NCBI RefSeq assembly: GCF_051020975.1
Contig: NC_135043.1
Coordinates: 10,230,001-10,294,000 of the forward strand
Direction: 5' to 3'
Length of the DNA: 64,000 nucleotides
From: Osmia lignaria lignaria
Taxonomy: Eukaryota > Arthropoda > Insecta > Hymenoptera > Megachilidae
Made by a program: the position numbers and the translations under genes. How positions within the stretch are numbered: the stretch's first letter is position 1; every line of letters begins with the position of its first letter. This document shows, one piece after another, positions 39,743-51,569 of this stretch. The notes beneath the pieces are model-generated. The model saw nothing but the letters and a program-made list of their open reading frames with translations, had not been told where the DNA came from and ran no database searches.

Positions 39743-40681
39743 TCCGGGCTCGGGCCCCACAGCCTCTCGCGGAGAACCCGTACGACGACACGATGAGTGG
39801 AGTGCCCACTACGGAGAAGTGCCTGCTACCAAGAGTCGTGATGAGATGTCCCCTTTTGCGTGTGAGAGAGGGGCTCCCACTCGCTTACCAAGAGAGGGGT
39901 TCGCGGGGCTACCTAAACCGACCTCCAGCCCGTCGAAACTACCTAAACCATTCTCTCATTGGACGAACTCCGCCAATCAGCTAGCCCATGCGCTTTCATT
40001 GGATCGCCCTCCAGCTGCTTCCACTTCTCGTCGGGGTTGCGCCCTACTGCTCGACGCGATGCCGTTGGTGAAACCTACAGACCTCCTGCTGCGCGTCCGC
40101 CTATCACGCGCTGATCTCTAGCTCCCCTGCCAACAACCGCTTCGTCTACCTAATCTGGCTGCGTCTCATGGCCACCGGTCTCGAGACAGCCCACCTTCCT
40201 CGCCTCCTTTCTCTCTCCAACCACCTATCTCCCTTTCGCTTTCTAGCCCTGCTTTTGGTTTTGTCCTTGGAAAAAATTTATCCACCATCCCACGTTACCC
40301 TCTCCCTCTGATCGTTTCAATCTCTCCGTACAGTCGTCGATTTTACCGACCTACCGCATGTCCTGGATCATCAACTTTAGCATTTTGCCACCGAGGTCAC
40401 GTTCGTACATGCGATAATTTTATTTGCGATGCAACGTAACGTTAGTTGCATTTTTTAATGTCTTTGTATGACCAAAGCATCAAATTTTTGTTAAAAATTC
40501 AAAGTAAAGATTATTTCTGTTAACTTTAAGATGTTCGTTGAATGATGACCACCTGATTAGCGACTGTGTCAGTCGCCGTGGGGTTTTAGACAGTAAGAAT
40601 CTGACACTCCCCCGCCGCCCTCCCACAGAGGTCGGCGGGGGGTCATATGCAAGATTTCCCCACGTTAAAAAAAAAAAAAAA

Positions 40682-40862
40682 ATTCCTTTACATCTCTGCT
40701 TTCCTTACATTCCTGCATCCCTTACATCTCTGCTTTCCTTACATTCCTCCATCCCTTACTTCTCTGCATTCCTTACATCCCTGCATCCCTTACATCTCTG
40801 CATCCCTTACGTCCCTGCATCCCTTACATCCCTGCATCCCTTACATCCTTGCATCTCTTTTG
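40682..40862 (+). repeat. 17-bp minisatellite array A
   Basis: About ten copies of a 17-mer of the form CTTACATCYCTGCATCC, preceded by an A-run near 40668-40681. It is oriented opposite to a diverged array of the same family at 41310-41500. Confidence 0.85.
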
Positions 40863-40878
40863 TAAGCATTCTATTATA

Positions 40879-41175
40879 GCGCCATCTGGTTTCAAAAAAA
40901 GGGACTAAACCTTGCCGGATTTTGGCCCTCTAGCGGGAAAAATGTGAACTAAAATCTCGACGTCGAATCAGCGCCATCTGGATTCGAAAAAAGGAACTAA
41001 ACCTTGCCGGAATTTTGGCCCTCTTGCGGGAAAAATGTGAACTAAAATCTCGACGTCGAATCAGCGCCATCTGGATTCGAAAAAAGGAACTAAACCTTGC
41101 CGGAATGTTGGCCCTCTAGCGGGAAAAATGCGAACTAAAATCTCGACGTCGAATCAGCGCCATCTGGCGGCAAAG
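40879..41175 (-). repeat. 92-93-bp tandem repeat with CTCF-like motif
   Basis: Three full units and a partial fourth. The block GCGCCATCTGG starts at 40879, 40971, 41064 and 41157, giving spacings of 92, 93 and 93 bp. Between them lie well-conserved ACTAAACCTTGCCGG, GGCCCTC and CTCGACGTCGAATCA segments. Read on the minus strand the block is CCAGATGGCGC, which resembles the insect CTCF core AGGTGGCGC. No coding potential. Confidence 0.9.
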
Positions 41176-41309
41176 GGGGGAACTAAATTTTGCAAATATT
41201 TAAATTTAAAATTAGCTTTTACGAGACTTTACTTACCTGTACTTACCTGTACTTACCTTTACTCGAACCAGTGGCCATAAGTATTTTATTTATAATATAT
41301 TTATTGTAA

Positions 41310-41500
41310 GGGTTGAAAGGATACAAGGGATGCAAGGAGAATTCAGGAATGTAAAGGATACAGAGATATAAAGGGTACAGAGATGTATAAGGAATGTCGG
41401 CTTATACAAGATGCAGGAATGTAGGGAATGTAGTGATATGCGGGATACAGGGATGTTAAGGATGCAGACATGTAAGGGATGCAGTGATATAGGGTTGGGC
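41310..41500 (-). repeat. Diverged inverse minisatellite array B
   Basis: Repeated GGATACAGAGATGTA- and GGATGCAGNNATGTAAGG-like units are the reverse complement of the 17-bp family of array A, with more divergence. The two arrays enclose the 93-bp tandem in a large inverted arrangement. Confidence 0.7.
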
Positions 41501-41866
41501 CTCGTGAGGCCCTTAAAAACAAAAAAATAATAAATAACTGGGAAGGTTGAGCCGAGACCTATGAAGAGGGATAAAATAATAGGCGAGGGACACAGATGTA
41601 ATAGAATCAACACGTTCATGCTCTTAATGAGTTTATTCAATAAGCTAAGAAGATAAATACAGCAAATCTTTCCTTTTAATAACGCGGAAACATGTCTGTA
41701 AGTAACGCTGAGACGTTGTACGCATGCTCGAAAACAAGGCAGAAAAATGTTATATGTGTAAGTACTCTTCCAATGGTAGTACAGTAAACCCTAACCTCTT
41801 TCCTAAACGACAAAATATTTATATTTACTAATTAGTTTCACTAGTCTGAAATGGTCTGAAACTGAA

Positions 41867-43654
41867 ATGGCGAGTGGAATACTTCGTGTTTGTAAAATAA
41901 TAACGAGTTGCACAAAAAGTAACTACGTTATAAATAATGGTACTTTAAGCAATTTATTTACTAATAATGATATCTAATTAAGTATAACCTTAACCGTTTA
42001 TTCAATTTCTTAAGTTTCTTAAGTATTTTGTGTCAAATGTTTCAGTTACTACTGTAGGTTTATTAATACCACAGAATCCATTGATTCAAAATGCAAGAAG
42101 TACTACCAGTTTTTTCATGAAAAGTAAGTATATTTAATTGCTTTAGAAAATATTTATAAAACATTAATGGAAGTTTAATAATTTATGAATATATTACATC
42201 TAGGATCGGCAGCTGATTTATGGAAATCTGTTACTAGCGTTAGTAATGCAGGTAAAAGAAGAGGGAGAGGAAAGAATTTACCAAAAATGAAAGATTTAAA
42301 TAAAGGGCAAAGGCTTGGTTATGGGAAAATTCCAATAGTATTTCCTGGATTAAATGCTCCAGTTGTGAAAGGAGATACAATAGTTCGACAACAACAACTT
42401 TCAGAGGAAACAGTGGCACAACCAGTTGCTGCTTCAGATATAAACTTGCCTGGATCAAAGCGACACAAAATTCCAGCTTTAAAACGTGGTTATACCGGAG
42501 CTTCCATATGTGGAAGAACATTTGGAGCACCTGATCCTGTAGAGGGTGGTTTGTATCATACCTGTTAGATGTATCTGAATGCATAAGTAATTATATTTCA
42601 TTTTATAAAATTCTTTTATTTCAGATACTTTTGAGAATTTTGAAAGTTGGGTATTATTTAACAGAATGAGAAACGTCATGACAAGTAGTATGGGTCGCAA
42701 TAGATGGTGTCGTGCCATGGTTATAACTGGAAATAAAAATGGTTTGGCAGGATTTGCAATGGCAGGTGCACCTGAAAATAAACCTGCTATAACAGCAGCA
42801 AAAAACAAAGCAGGACAAAGATTAATTTACATTGAAAGATACAACGAACATACTGGTAAAAAATTCTGTACTAATTTAAGTATTATCATTTCTAAAATTG
42901 TGAAAAGCTGTAAGGATTTTTTTGTTTCAGTAATGCACGACTTTTTCACTCAGTTTGGACATACAAAAATTTATGTGGAACAGAAGCATCAAGGCTATGG
43001 GCTTAAATGTCATCGCATTATTAGAACATGTTGCGAGGCACTTGGCATAAAAGATATGTATGCTAAAGTTGAAGGTGCTATCAATGTTCCACACATCGTG
43101 AAAGCTTTTTTTATTGGTTTATTAAAACAGGTACTATCATAAACGACGTAATATTACTTAGGTAGCAAATAAATTATTACTATACCGACATCATCGAATC
43201 TTTCTCTTGTCGAACGACTACTTTAACCATTAAACCAAGTTGTAGTAATATCTGTTATTTTTAGAAATCATTTCAAGAGATGGCAAATGAGAAACAATTA
43301 CATGTGGTTGAAATGAGGAGGGAGAGCAGTTATTTTCCAACGGTACTTGCTTCACCAGCAGAGAGCAGGAAAGAGACAGAAATTTCGTCAAGTGAAAATT
43401 TAGATTATAAACAGTATTTATTGGATGGAAGAGTATTTTTACGTAAAAAACCATATGTACAATTTTATACGAAATTACCTTCGTGGGATAGACATTTGCG
43501 TAAAGTGGAACGTCACAGAGGTCAATATGACGTGAGAATCAGATCTCGAGCTGAGACTGGAGATATTTGTAGTTTTCTTAGTGAAAAATATCCGGAAGCA
43601 AAAGCATCTAAGTGGAGGAAACACGATAACAAAGAGGAGGATGTTGAGGAGTAA
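41867..43654 (+). CDS. mRpS5: Small ribosomal subunit protein uS5m (mitochondrial RPS5)
   Basis: Six exons: 41867-41939, 42046-42123, 42204-42545, 42625-42855, 42931-43130 and 43265-43654. They encode about 437 residues. Exon 4 onward carries the bacterial-type S5 fold: GRNRWCRAMVITGNKNG with GFAMAGAP, then VMHDFFTQFGHTKIYV and GYGLKCHRI, then KDMYAKVEGAINVPHIVKAF. These match the animal mitochondrial S5 family. The protein would sit in the 28S mitoribosomal subunit near the mRNA entry site. The N-terminus is Ser/Thr/Lys-rich without early acidic residues, as expected for a mitochondrial presequence. The exon 3 donor is weak (GTGGTT); GTTTGT three bases later would add one Gly and is an alternative. 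A two-codon upstream ORF begins at 41851. A polyadenylation signal lies at 43718. Convincing family match, start moderately sure. Confidence 0.93.
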
Positions 43655-43717
43655 TGTTATTATACAGAACTTAAAATATTTTGTTGAATAATGCGAATTA
43701 GTTGATAAATATTAGTA

Positions 43718-43723
43718 AATAAA
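43718..43723 (+). terminator. Polyadenylation signal of mRpS5
   Basis: AATAAA 64 bases after the stop codon. Confidence 0.6.
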
Positions 43724-43929
43724 AACATTCTAAATAAGTGTATAAACATGTAAGGATAAATGCGCATAAATAACTGAATTTATGTATAATACAGCACTAT
43801 ATAATAAAAACAATTTACAGTACACAAATGTCAATTGTTATTTCATAAACTTATACCCTAGTTTTGCATTTTAAAGTATTACAATATCTGTAATTTACGT
43901 TTTAAAAAGACTGCCATTGGAACAGGGAC

Positions 43930-44435
43930 ACAGGTCTAAAAGCACGGGGTTTCGAGGACCCCAATTGGGGCTTTGAGAACCCCAACTGGGGTTTTGAGGA
44001 CCCCACTTACAGGTTTGTTGGCGCCACCTATCGGCAAACTGCTGAAACTACTCGCCGATTAGTTTCCGTGGTGTGCCGATAGATGGCGCCAGCAGACCTG
44101 CAACTGGGGTCCTCAGAACCCCGGTCGTCAAGACCACTAGCGCCACCTATCAGCAAATTGCTGAAACTACTCGCCGACTAGTTTCCAAGGGTTGCCGATA
44201 GATGGCGCTAGTGGTCTTGACGACCGGGGTTCTGAGGACCCCGGCTGGGGTTCTGAGGACCCCAGTTGCAGGTCTGCTGGCGCCATCTATCAGCGTAATT
44301 CGGAAACTAGTCGGCGAGTAGTTTCAGCGATTTGCTGATAGATGGCGCTGTCGCTCTCAAATTCGGTCGGGGTTCTGAAGACCCCATTGGGGGTTCCGAG
44401 GACCCCAGTCGGGGTTTCAAAGACCCCTTGAACTA
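43930..44435. repeat. Palindromic repeat cluster with six CTCF-like motifs
   Basis: The core, 44020-44349, is a near-palindrome made of three units of 71 bp at 44020-44090, 44139-44209 and 44279-44349. Each unit begins with GCGCCACCTAT or a variant and ends with ATAGATGGCGC, so the motif faces outward on both sides. In units 1 and 2 the middle runs GAAACTACTCGCCGA then TAGTTTC; in unit 3 it is inverted. The linkers (GGGGTCCTCAGAACCCC and its complement) are also inverted about a centre near 44174, except for one extra 20-bp copy on the right. Flanks at 43945-44005 and 44365-44430 carry tandem GAGGACCCCA / TGGGGTT minisatellite units. No coding potential. Confidence 0.9.
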
Positions 44436-45013
44436 TTACTGTGTGGCGATTTTGAGGGGATTTTTCCTCATTGCACCTCTAAGGAGGTAATAAAAAACCA
44501 AATTTTAATTTGTGGCGGTCTTTTTAAAACATAATTAAAGTTGATGAAAATTTGTTAAGCAAGTATTTTAATAATTCGTCAGCCTTGTGCTTATTTGAAC
44601 TGATTTATAAAACAAAAGGGATCAGAAGGAGTTAAAATGGTTTTTTTAATTGCCAGTGGGAACTATAGTAAGAAGGGACTAATAAAATAGGCACGATTTA
44701 TAAAAGGTATGTCCATTGTTGTTGAATCTATTTCTCGTTGGTGATTAAAATACAAAGCTTCAAGTATGGCGTACAGATTAATGTTACAGAAGTCTCGTAT
44801 GGCTTCGTATAAAGATAAAAAATGTATATCTTATTGATACTTCAAAAGGATTTTTCAGAAACAAAATCCTATTAGCAACGAATCGTACTTGTTAACGTGT
44901 CGAAACAAATTTAATTCATAAAATAAGTTATAAAATAAGTAATATCTTATCGATCATTGTTTTCATTTAATCACGATTTTAATCGATATTCAAGAAATTA
45001 AAATTGAATAATT
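44436..45013. other. Intergenic AT-rich spacer
   Basis: AT-rich sequence leading to the GPR143-like start codon. It presumably contains that gene's promoter and 5' UTR. No distinct core promoter element was recognised. Confidence 0.4.
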
Positions 45014-46418
45014 ATGGCTGATCCAACTATACAAACTTTCTGTTGTCACCACTCAAATAGAACAGATATGGCAATTGTAATAATGCAGGAATTTAATACA
45101 GATATTTATAATGCAGTTTGCATGTTTTCCTCAACAATAGGTATTCTAGGTGCAGTGTATCAGGTAAGAAAAATTTTAATGTATTACATCAAGGTACTCA
45201 GCAAATTATTTTGCAGATACTGCCAAGAGAAACATCTAGTCTCCCTCACCGGTGGCAAAGCTTTTCTTCATCTAGAGGAAGAGAGATTATTATATGGCTT
45301 GCAATTGCTGATCTATTAGCTTCATTGGGTAATTTTTAATTTTCTTTGATATTAGATGGAAAAATAAAGTAGCAATTACCAATGTTGTTTTCCTTAGGTG
45401 TATTTATTAGATCAGCATTATGGATGAACTTTAAATCTATCATGTCAATGGAAGATGATACTTCAAATGTTCTCTTTTGTGCACTTTCATCGGTAAAGTG
45501 ATTGTATCAGAAAATTCAGTTCAATTTACTCTAATTAGTAACAAAGATTTCTACTTTCAGGCTTGGACCCAATACTTTTATATGGCAACATGGATTTGGA
45601 CTCTTTGCTATGCCATCGATATGAAACTATTACTTGGAGATAGATCGGGAAATCCTGCTTGTTATCATGCTTTTGCTTGGATTTGTCCAGCAATTTTAAC
45701 CACCTTTGGTTTAACAATTTTATATGTTCCAGATGCAAAGTTAGTATATCTAATGTGATAGCAATTTAAGCTTTTACAGTACCAAAAAACATAATCTGTT
45801 TCAGTTGCCATAATTTAACATCTCTTTCCACTGCCATACTACGCATTTTGCCAAATTATTGCGCTACATACGTGCTTTTAGCAGTAGTTATGATCATCAA
45901 TCCCGTATTGTATTTCGCGTCCACGCGAGACCTTCAAACTGCAGTTACTTGCAGTTTAGCTCAAGTTACAGGAAGAGAAAGAAAACTGGTGCAAGCGATA
46001 AAAGTCAAATTTGCCTTAACTAATATTGTGTATTATGTGTGCTGGTTACCCAATTTGATCAATGGAATCTTACTATGGACATTATGGTTCCACTTGCCTG
46101 CTAAAGCTATCATTACTCTTTGGTACATAATGGTACGTATACCATTTGATATTAATGAGATAAACTTAATCTATAGAAATGTTTTATCAACAGGCTGTTA
46201 CAAATCCCCTTCAAGCATTCTTCAATGCACTCGTTTATCAAAGATGGGGTAAAAGAGAGAAATTTCGATTGGAGTGTTGCCAAAAGTTAGGAAGCTTTAA
46301 ATTGAATCAAATTACAAAAAGGGATTCAGGATTGCGTTTATCTGAATCGTCACCTTTGTTAGATCCTAAATACGGTTGTCCACCACATACAAGTATTAAC
46401 GGTTCATCTTCAATTTAA
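45014..46418 (+). CDS. GPR143 (ocular albinism type 1)-like seven-pass receptor
   Basis: Six exons: 45014-45163, 45217-45328, 45398-45492, 45561-45739, 45805-46132 and 46194-46418, about 362 residues. Hydrophobic segments fit seven helices. Family-like blocks include ADLLASLGVFIRSALW, the aromatic stretch YFYMATWIWTLCYAIDMKL, NYCATYVLLAVVMIINP, FALTNIVYYVCWLPN and VTNPLQAFFNALVY with RWGKRE just after the last helix. These match the GPR143 family rather than rhodopsin-like receptors. Vertebrate GPR143 sits on melanosome and lysosome membranes; an insect role in pigment granules or lysosomes is inference. The cytoplasmic tail contains ESSPLL, an acidic dileucine signal of the [D/E]xxxL[L/I] type, consistent with endolysosomal targeting. 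Intron phases agree across all joins. Confidence 0.88.
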
Positions 46419-48497
46419 ACAACTGTGATACATGACATTAGTTATAGGCATACAATCTTATTGAATTTATCAAAGTATAAATACTTTACTGCCTTAAATA
46501 ATTCTTAAGTAAAGCTATATTTTTAACATTTACAAGTTTTTGAAACTTGAAAGAGATAACGTGCTCAATCATTCGCAAGAACAAACTAGAAGAGTTAATA
46601 TTTAGATATAAGTAGAATATGATTTTCTAAAGAGTAGTATGTACTAAAGAGCTTTATTAAAGACGTATTTGTCATTCCAATACTTAACAATAAGCATATT
46701 TGTTAATTGTTATAAATATAAAAGATTTTATTTTCTAAACACGTAAAAAGAAAACACATGTACAAAATATTACTGTTTAATTAATACAACTCTTTCATAC
46801 ATCTAACATTTCTTATTTTGATATTTCAGTATGAATAACTGGATTTTTTTTTTCACAATCAGTAAGAAGCACCTTTAAAAAATTCGTACCTGAAAAAATA
46901 GTTTGTGCAGAATTCTCGAATAGATATTTTGATTAATATGGTTTAGGCAAGAAACGCTTGCCTTGATCAAGACTATGTTTTCAGGGAACAAGTTCTATTT
47001 AGATTAGCACCAAAAATTCTACATAAATGTGAAGAGTACCACTGGAGCAAATTCATTCGTTTGTTTTATATTAAACTTGGAATGCAGTACATAATCATAA
47101 TAATGCTGTTGTTAGCTTTAAAGAAGTATACTTAAAAAAATGTAATACTTACACACGAATAATGCTATTAGTATTAATTGCCGAAATACTGTAAAACTTG
47201 CGTTTGCAAGTGCAAGAAAAAGACACTGAAATAATTGCTTCTTCACTTTTGAAAAGAACCAACGTGCACCATTAAATTTAATTGACTAATACCTCAAAAT
47301 TAGTCTTGGACTGCATATATTACATTTGACATATTATCATCTAAATTTTGTTTTTAGTACAACAATATACATCATTCTTTTAAAAAATAGATTTGATTTT
47401 AATAAAATAATCTTTATGTAAAAGTTAAACGTTACGTACTAACATTAACTATATAAGACTGATCATACATAAAGACTATTTGACTATACAATAACAAAAT
47501 GAATTATTTTTTTTATACATTACTTATGAATCTAGGCACTATATTATAATAAATACTGCCAAGTAGACACCTACATTTTAAAAATACTTTAAAGAATATA
47601 AATCTCACTGCATAAAAAATGAACAGAACAATATTTTGTACTTAAATTTTAATTACATGTAAAGCTTATCCAACTGAAAATTTCAAATGCGTCTAAATTA
47701 CAGTTTAATTATTAAATCTTAAAACATATACCACATCCTAATCACGTTGTTTTGCGATATGTCGTGAACCGTTCATTTATCACATTTTTTCGTTAAAAGG
47801 TTAAAAAGCATTTCTTTTTCTCAATATCTTAGAAGACGAAGCATAAAATATGTATACGAAACTATGAAAATACTTGGCAGTTCAATAACTGGAAAAATAA
47901 TAGCATCTATTGAATACAAAGCAACATCTACTCTATATCGTGTAATATCGCCGTCTTAAAAGTAGTCATTGTGTTATAATAGAAATCAATACTTTTATAA
48001 TCTCATGAACATTAAAATGAATATAAAACTTGAAAATTATTGTTTTTGTTTATGCGATTAGCAACGACGCTTTAAATAAACAGGAAAGCTTAGTATGTAC
48101 ATTGATATTAATTTTTTTTTGTTACCTCGCCAACTGCTTTATAAATTTTTTGTTTAAATTTGAAATTGTTAAATGTTTCACAGATCTATGATCAAAACGT
48201 AAAAGATTTATGCATTTTTACGTATTAACCCTATATTAATCACAATTTTAATCTTATTGTAAGTTCAATTTTAAATGTATGCGCCGCATATACTTGAAAA
48301 CATTAAATTTAATTATTAAATGTATTAAAATAATTCATTTTACGTTCGTTTAATTTGGCACTTTGGCAGAAGATGCAATGTCGATCTATGAAAATTAAAA
48401 ATTAATGTCGAATAAAAATATTTACCTCTAAGCACCTAAAGTCTGAAGTATATTATACAAAAAGTAAGATTAAAGTCGTTAGGTATAATTTCGGTCA
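46419..48497. other. Convergent 3' UTR/intergenic region, AT-rich
   Basis: About 2 kb of strongly AT-rich DNA between the stop codons of the plus-strand receptor gene and the minus-strand AKAP gene. It has no open frame worth calling and probably contains both 3' UTRs. Confidence 0.5.
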
Positions 48498-50960
48498 TCA
48501 AGATGAGAAATTCGAAGCTCCTAGTGTCAAAGAGGTGATCTCACGAACAATCATCTCAGCAATTTTCCATGCTAACTCCTCTTTGGCCTAAATTTCATCA
48601 ATTTGTTATATTTTAAACTTATGATATTCATATACAATAAATATATTTACAATTTACCTTGTCTTGTTCCATATTTACAAGTCTTTTTACAGCACGTGTT
48701 AATCGAGATTCTGTAATTTTTGCCCACAGTTATTTACATTCAATTCGTGTATCTTAAAAGTGTCTTTTAATAACATACCATATTTTCTTTGAGGATCTGG
48801 TTCTATTTCGGTAACAAACCTGCCTAGGTCATCGATGTAACCAACGCTCAAACTAAAAAATAAATAATGTATTTATTGTATTATTTACTTCACGAGATCA
48901 TTATTGCATAATTACCTATATTTATTACGTTTCCATAAAGAATCTGGATCATAAAGCTGTCTGGTATCAATGTTCATACCACCAGTAATATTTGTTTTGT
49001 TCTTCATGAATTTATTTCCCTCATTCCCTGCCTGCAGGGTACTTTGCATACTAATACTAACAGAACTCACTTCGCTACTACAATCAGAACCTATAATAAT
49101 TAAAAAAATTTTTCTTTTTGTAAGACACTCCTGCAATAATTATTTTCAAAGTAACAAGTATAATAAAGATATACTAACCAGCTCTTTTCAGCCTAGGGTG
49201 TAAACTCGAGCATGGACTACTTTGTATAGTAGTGATCAATTCTGATAAGTATTTATAATACAATTGCGATGATAAGAAAGTAGGTAGATAATGCTGGAAA
49301 AATATCTACTGTTATCTAACCCTGATTTTAAATTTTATCAATGTCTTGTTGCTTATTGACGTTGAACGAAGTTGAAATAATATTTTACCTTATTTAAAAA
49401 ATTATATACAATTTTACAAGGTTTATCGAAACAATCAGGTTGTGGTCCCTCCCCATCTTCACGACAAATATTCTGTTCTACTTGGAAACGAATTTTATCG
49501 CTAAAACCGAGAGGCATCGTTGCTTGCAAACTAAAGTACCTATAATAATGTACATAATGGTGGTATTAACAAAATTTGGTACATTATTAATATTTCATAG
49601 GATTCATAGAAAATTACTTGTCATAAATGATTAGAGCGTCGCTTTGTGCTTCTTCAGGATCCGCAGCATCCTTTTTTTCCAACAAGTTCTGCTTATAACT
49701 GATGGCAGACATCCAAAAATCTAACAGTTCTCGTTTATTTTCGATTTCCATAAACTCCATGAAATAAAAGAATGCAGTTTCATTGTATAATATATCGGCT
49801 AATTGTACATTGCCACTGGTTAGAACATCAATCTGATGTTTACAATGAAATTCACTTCTTAAGAAGTCATTAATATGTCTGGAATAAATTAGACCGAAAT
49901 TTTCATGAGGAAAATCTTTCCAAACAATTTGTATACTTACTCATTTTCTAACAGCTGGTATACAATTGTTTGCACAGAGGATAGGCACTGTAACATAGGC
50001 TCAATGTTTTCACACGTAAGAACTTTCTCCGTGTTTAGTTTAAGATCTTCAGGAATTTGATTTATACCCAAAGCATCTTTAGCAATATATTTTTTATAAA
50101 TTCTTGTCGCATCTTGTTTAATAGTCGTCATATCTCCTCTTTTGCAATTATGCTTTGATTGTCGCGTTTTGCTTATCATTTGACTAGTCTTTGGCATGTC
50201 TTTGCAATTTGATTTTACATTGTTACTACTAACATATTCATTGAATAATACATTCTCACTCTCTTCATCATTTATACTATTTTTCATTGCTTCACAATGG
50301 AAATTTTCATTACTGTCTATCGAACTGAACAGTCTATCCGTATTACCTATACAATTTACACATTCGGTACTTTCCATCTTTGCCTCTAGATCCTTAAAGG
50401 AACTGCATAAGCATTCCACCTCGAGCCAAAACTTAATAAGGGCTATACTGCTTCTAGTCTCCATAAATTGAATGAAATAACCTAGAGCACCTTTGTCTGC
50501 AAGTATCTGTGGAAGCGTTTTAGAGAGCTGAGAGCCGAAGGAACATGTTTCTTTTGTTTGACCATTAAGAATTTCGTCTTCCTCTTCCTCCTCAAGGCTA
50601 CACAATGTACTTGTCGGTGTCTGAATGGATGAACAGCTATTGAATACATCTCCAAATGATTTCCCAGAGCTAGTTGATTTTGTTGGTGAAGTTTGTAAAG
50701 ATCTGGGCCTGTCTTTCTGTCCTGAAACCATTGATAATTCTATTAGAAAATGTACATTAGACAAAATTCCTTATTCTATGACAGTATTCGTTCCACTAAG
50801 CATGAAACTTGAGGATTGGTATGACAGAAAAATAAATATTTTGTGTTTAGGTTAACCATGGTATGATCAACAGGAATGCTTTTCATATATAAAATAGGTC
50901 AATAGGTCATAGTAAATAAAGAAAGAAATATTTACCAGGCTTCTTAAAAAATTGGAACAT
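48498..50960 (-). CDS. pkaap: A-kinase anchoring protein with two RGS domains (AKAP10 / pkaap orthologue)
   Basis: Nine exons on the minus strand: 50960-50936, 50739-49941, 49878-49618, 49539-49389, 49293-49179, 49090-48916, 48852-48779, 48710-48658 and 48587-48498, about 580 residues. The start is MFQFFKKP, reminiscent of the short basic/aromatic start of AKAP10. RGS 1 begins LSKTLPQILADKGALGYFIQFMETR and is split by a long acidic/Ser-rich insert, as in the family. RGS 2 runs from HINDFLRSEFHC through DKYFSLQATMPLGFSDKIR to the CRED segment. The C-terminal helix EELAWKIAEMIVREITSL is the amphipathic PKA regulatory-subunit anchor. The protein would tether PKA and bind Rab/G-protein partners at endosomes or mitochondria. 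Unlike human AKAP10, which ends in a PDZ ligand (TKL), this one ends NFSS. Confidence 0.92.
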
Positions 50961-51569
50961 TGTTTACGCGAGAACGAAACATGTTAAATGACGCGATAGG
51001 GTAATCACGCGGAAAAATGTAATGTTTTGATTGCCTGACACAAGTCTCTTCCTGCGTGAGGCAAAAATTAAGCGTGGGTTTCTTTTCGGCACGGTAATCA
51101 GCACTAATTTAGGAAAACGACACGATGAACTTTCTTGATTATACGTATAAAACGGTACATGACATTTCAGCGGGACGTCATTAATGTCATCGCTGCTCGG
51201 TTTAAAATCTCTACATCGATATCCGTACAAGCATTTCTGCGACATTTGCCGATTCGATGCGCACACTATGAAATCATCGTAAATCAAAACAACGAAGATT
51301 CATCGATGATACAAAACTTGCGTAACAAACTGTTTTTATTTATGAAACATTCGAACGTGTGTTATATATTGTAGCCATGTTGCGACGATTCGTAGGAACT
51401 TTACTATATTCATAAGAGAACGATTAAGCTATTTCGCAATGGATAAGATCAGTGAAAAATGCGCGGTGCATCTTTCCCTGTTACCATAGGAAATTAATTA
51501 ATTAACATTAAAACTTGTAATCACGAATAAAAACTATGTTGCTAAACATTAACGTTTGTCAATTTGTTC
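50961..51569. other. Upstream flank of the AKAP gene
   Basis: Probable promoter and 5' UTR region of the minus-strand AKAP10-like gene. No coding exon or distinctive regulatory element was recognised. Confidence 0.4.

Larger units (their letters stand above)
38498..40681. other. scro 5' flank with low-complexity DNA
   Basis: No coding gene recognised. This is probably the 5' UTR and promoter region of the minus-strand homeobox gene, though no TATA box or initiator can be singled out. It includes a 10-bp CACG-rich tandem (39228-39275), GGAAC-type pentamers just after it, a CTGG/GATG tetranucleotide tract (about 39535-39640) and a CGCT run (about 39708-39742). Confidence 0.5.

Noticed and set aside
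39273..39809. 178-residue open frame on the minus strand
   Set aside because: The translation is dominated by SIHPSIHPS and SERASE repeats produced by tetranucleotide microsatellites.
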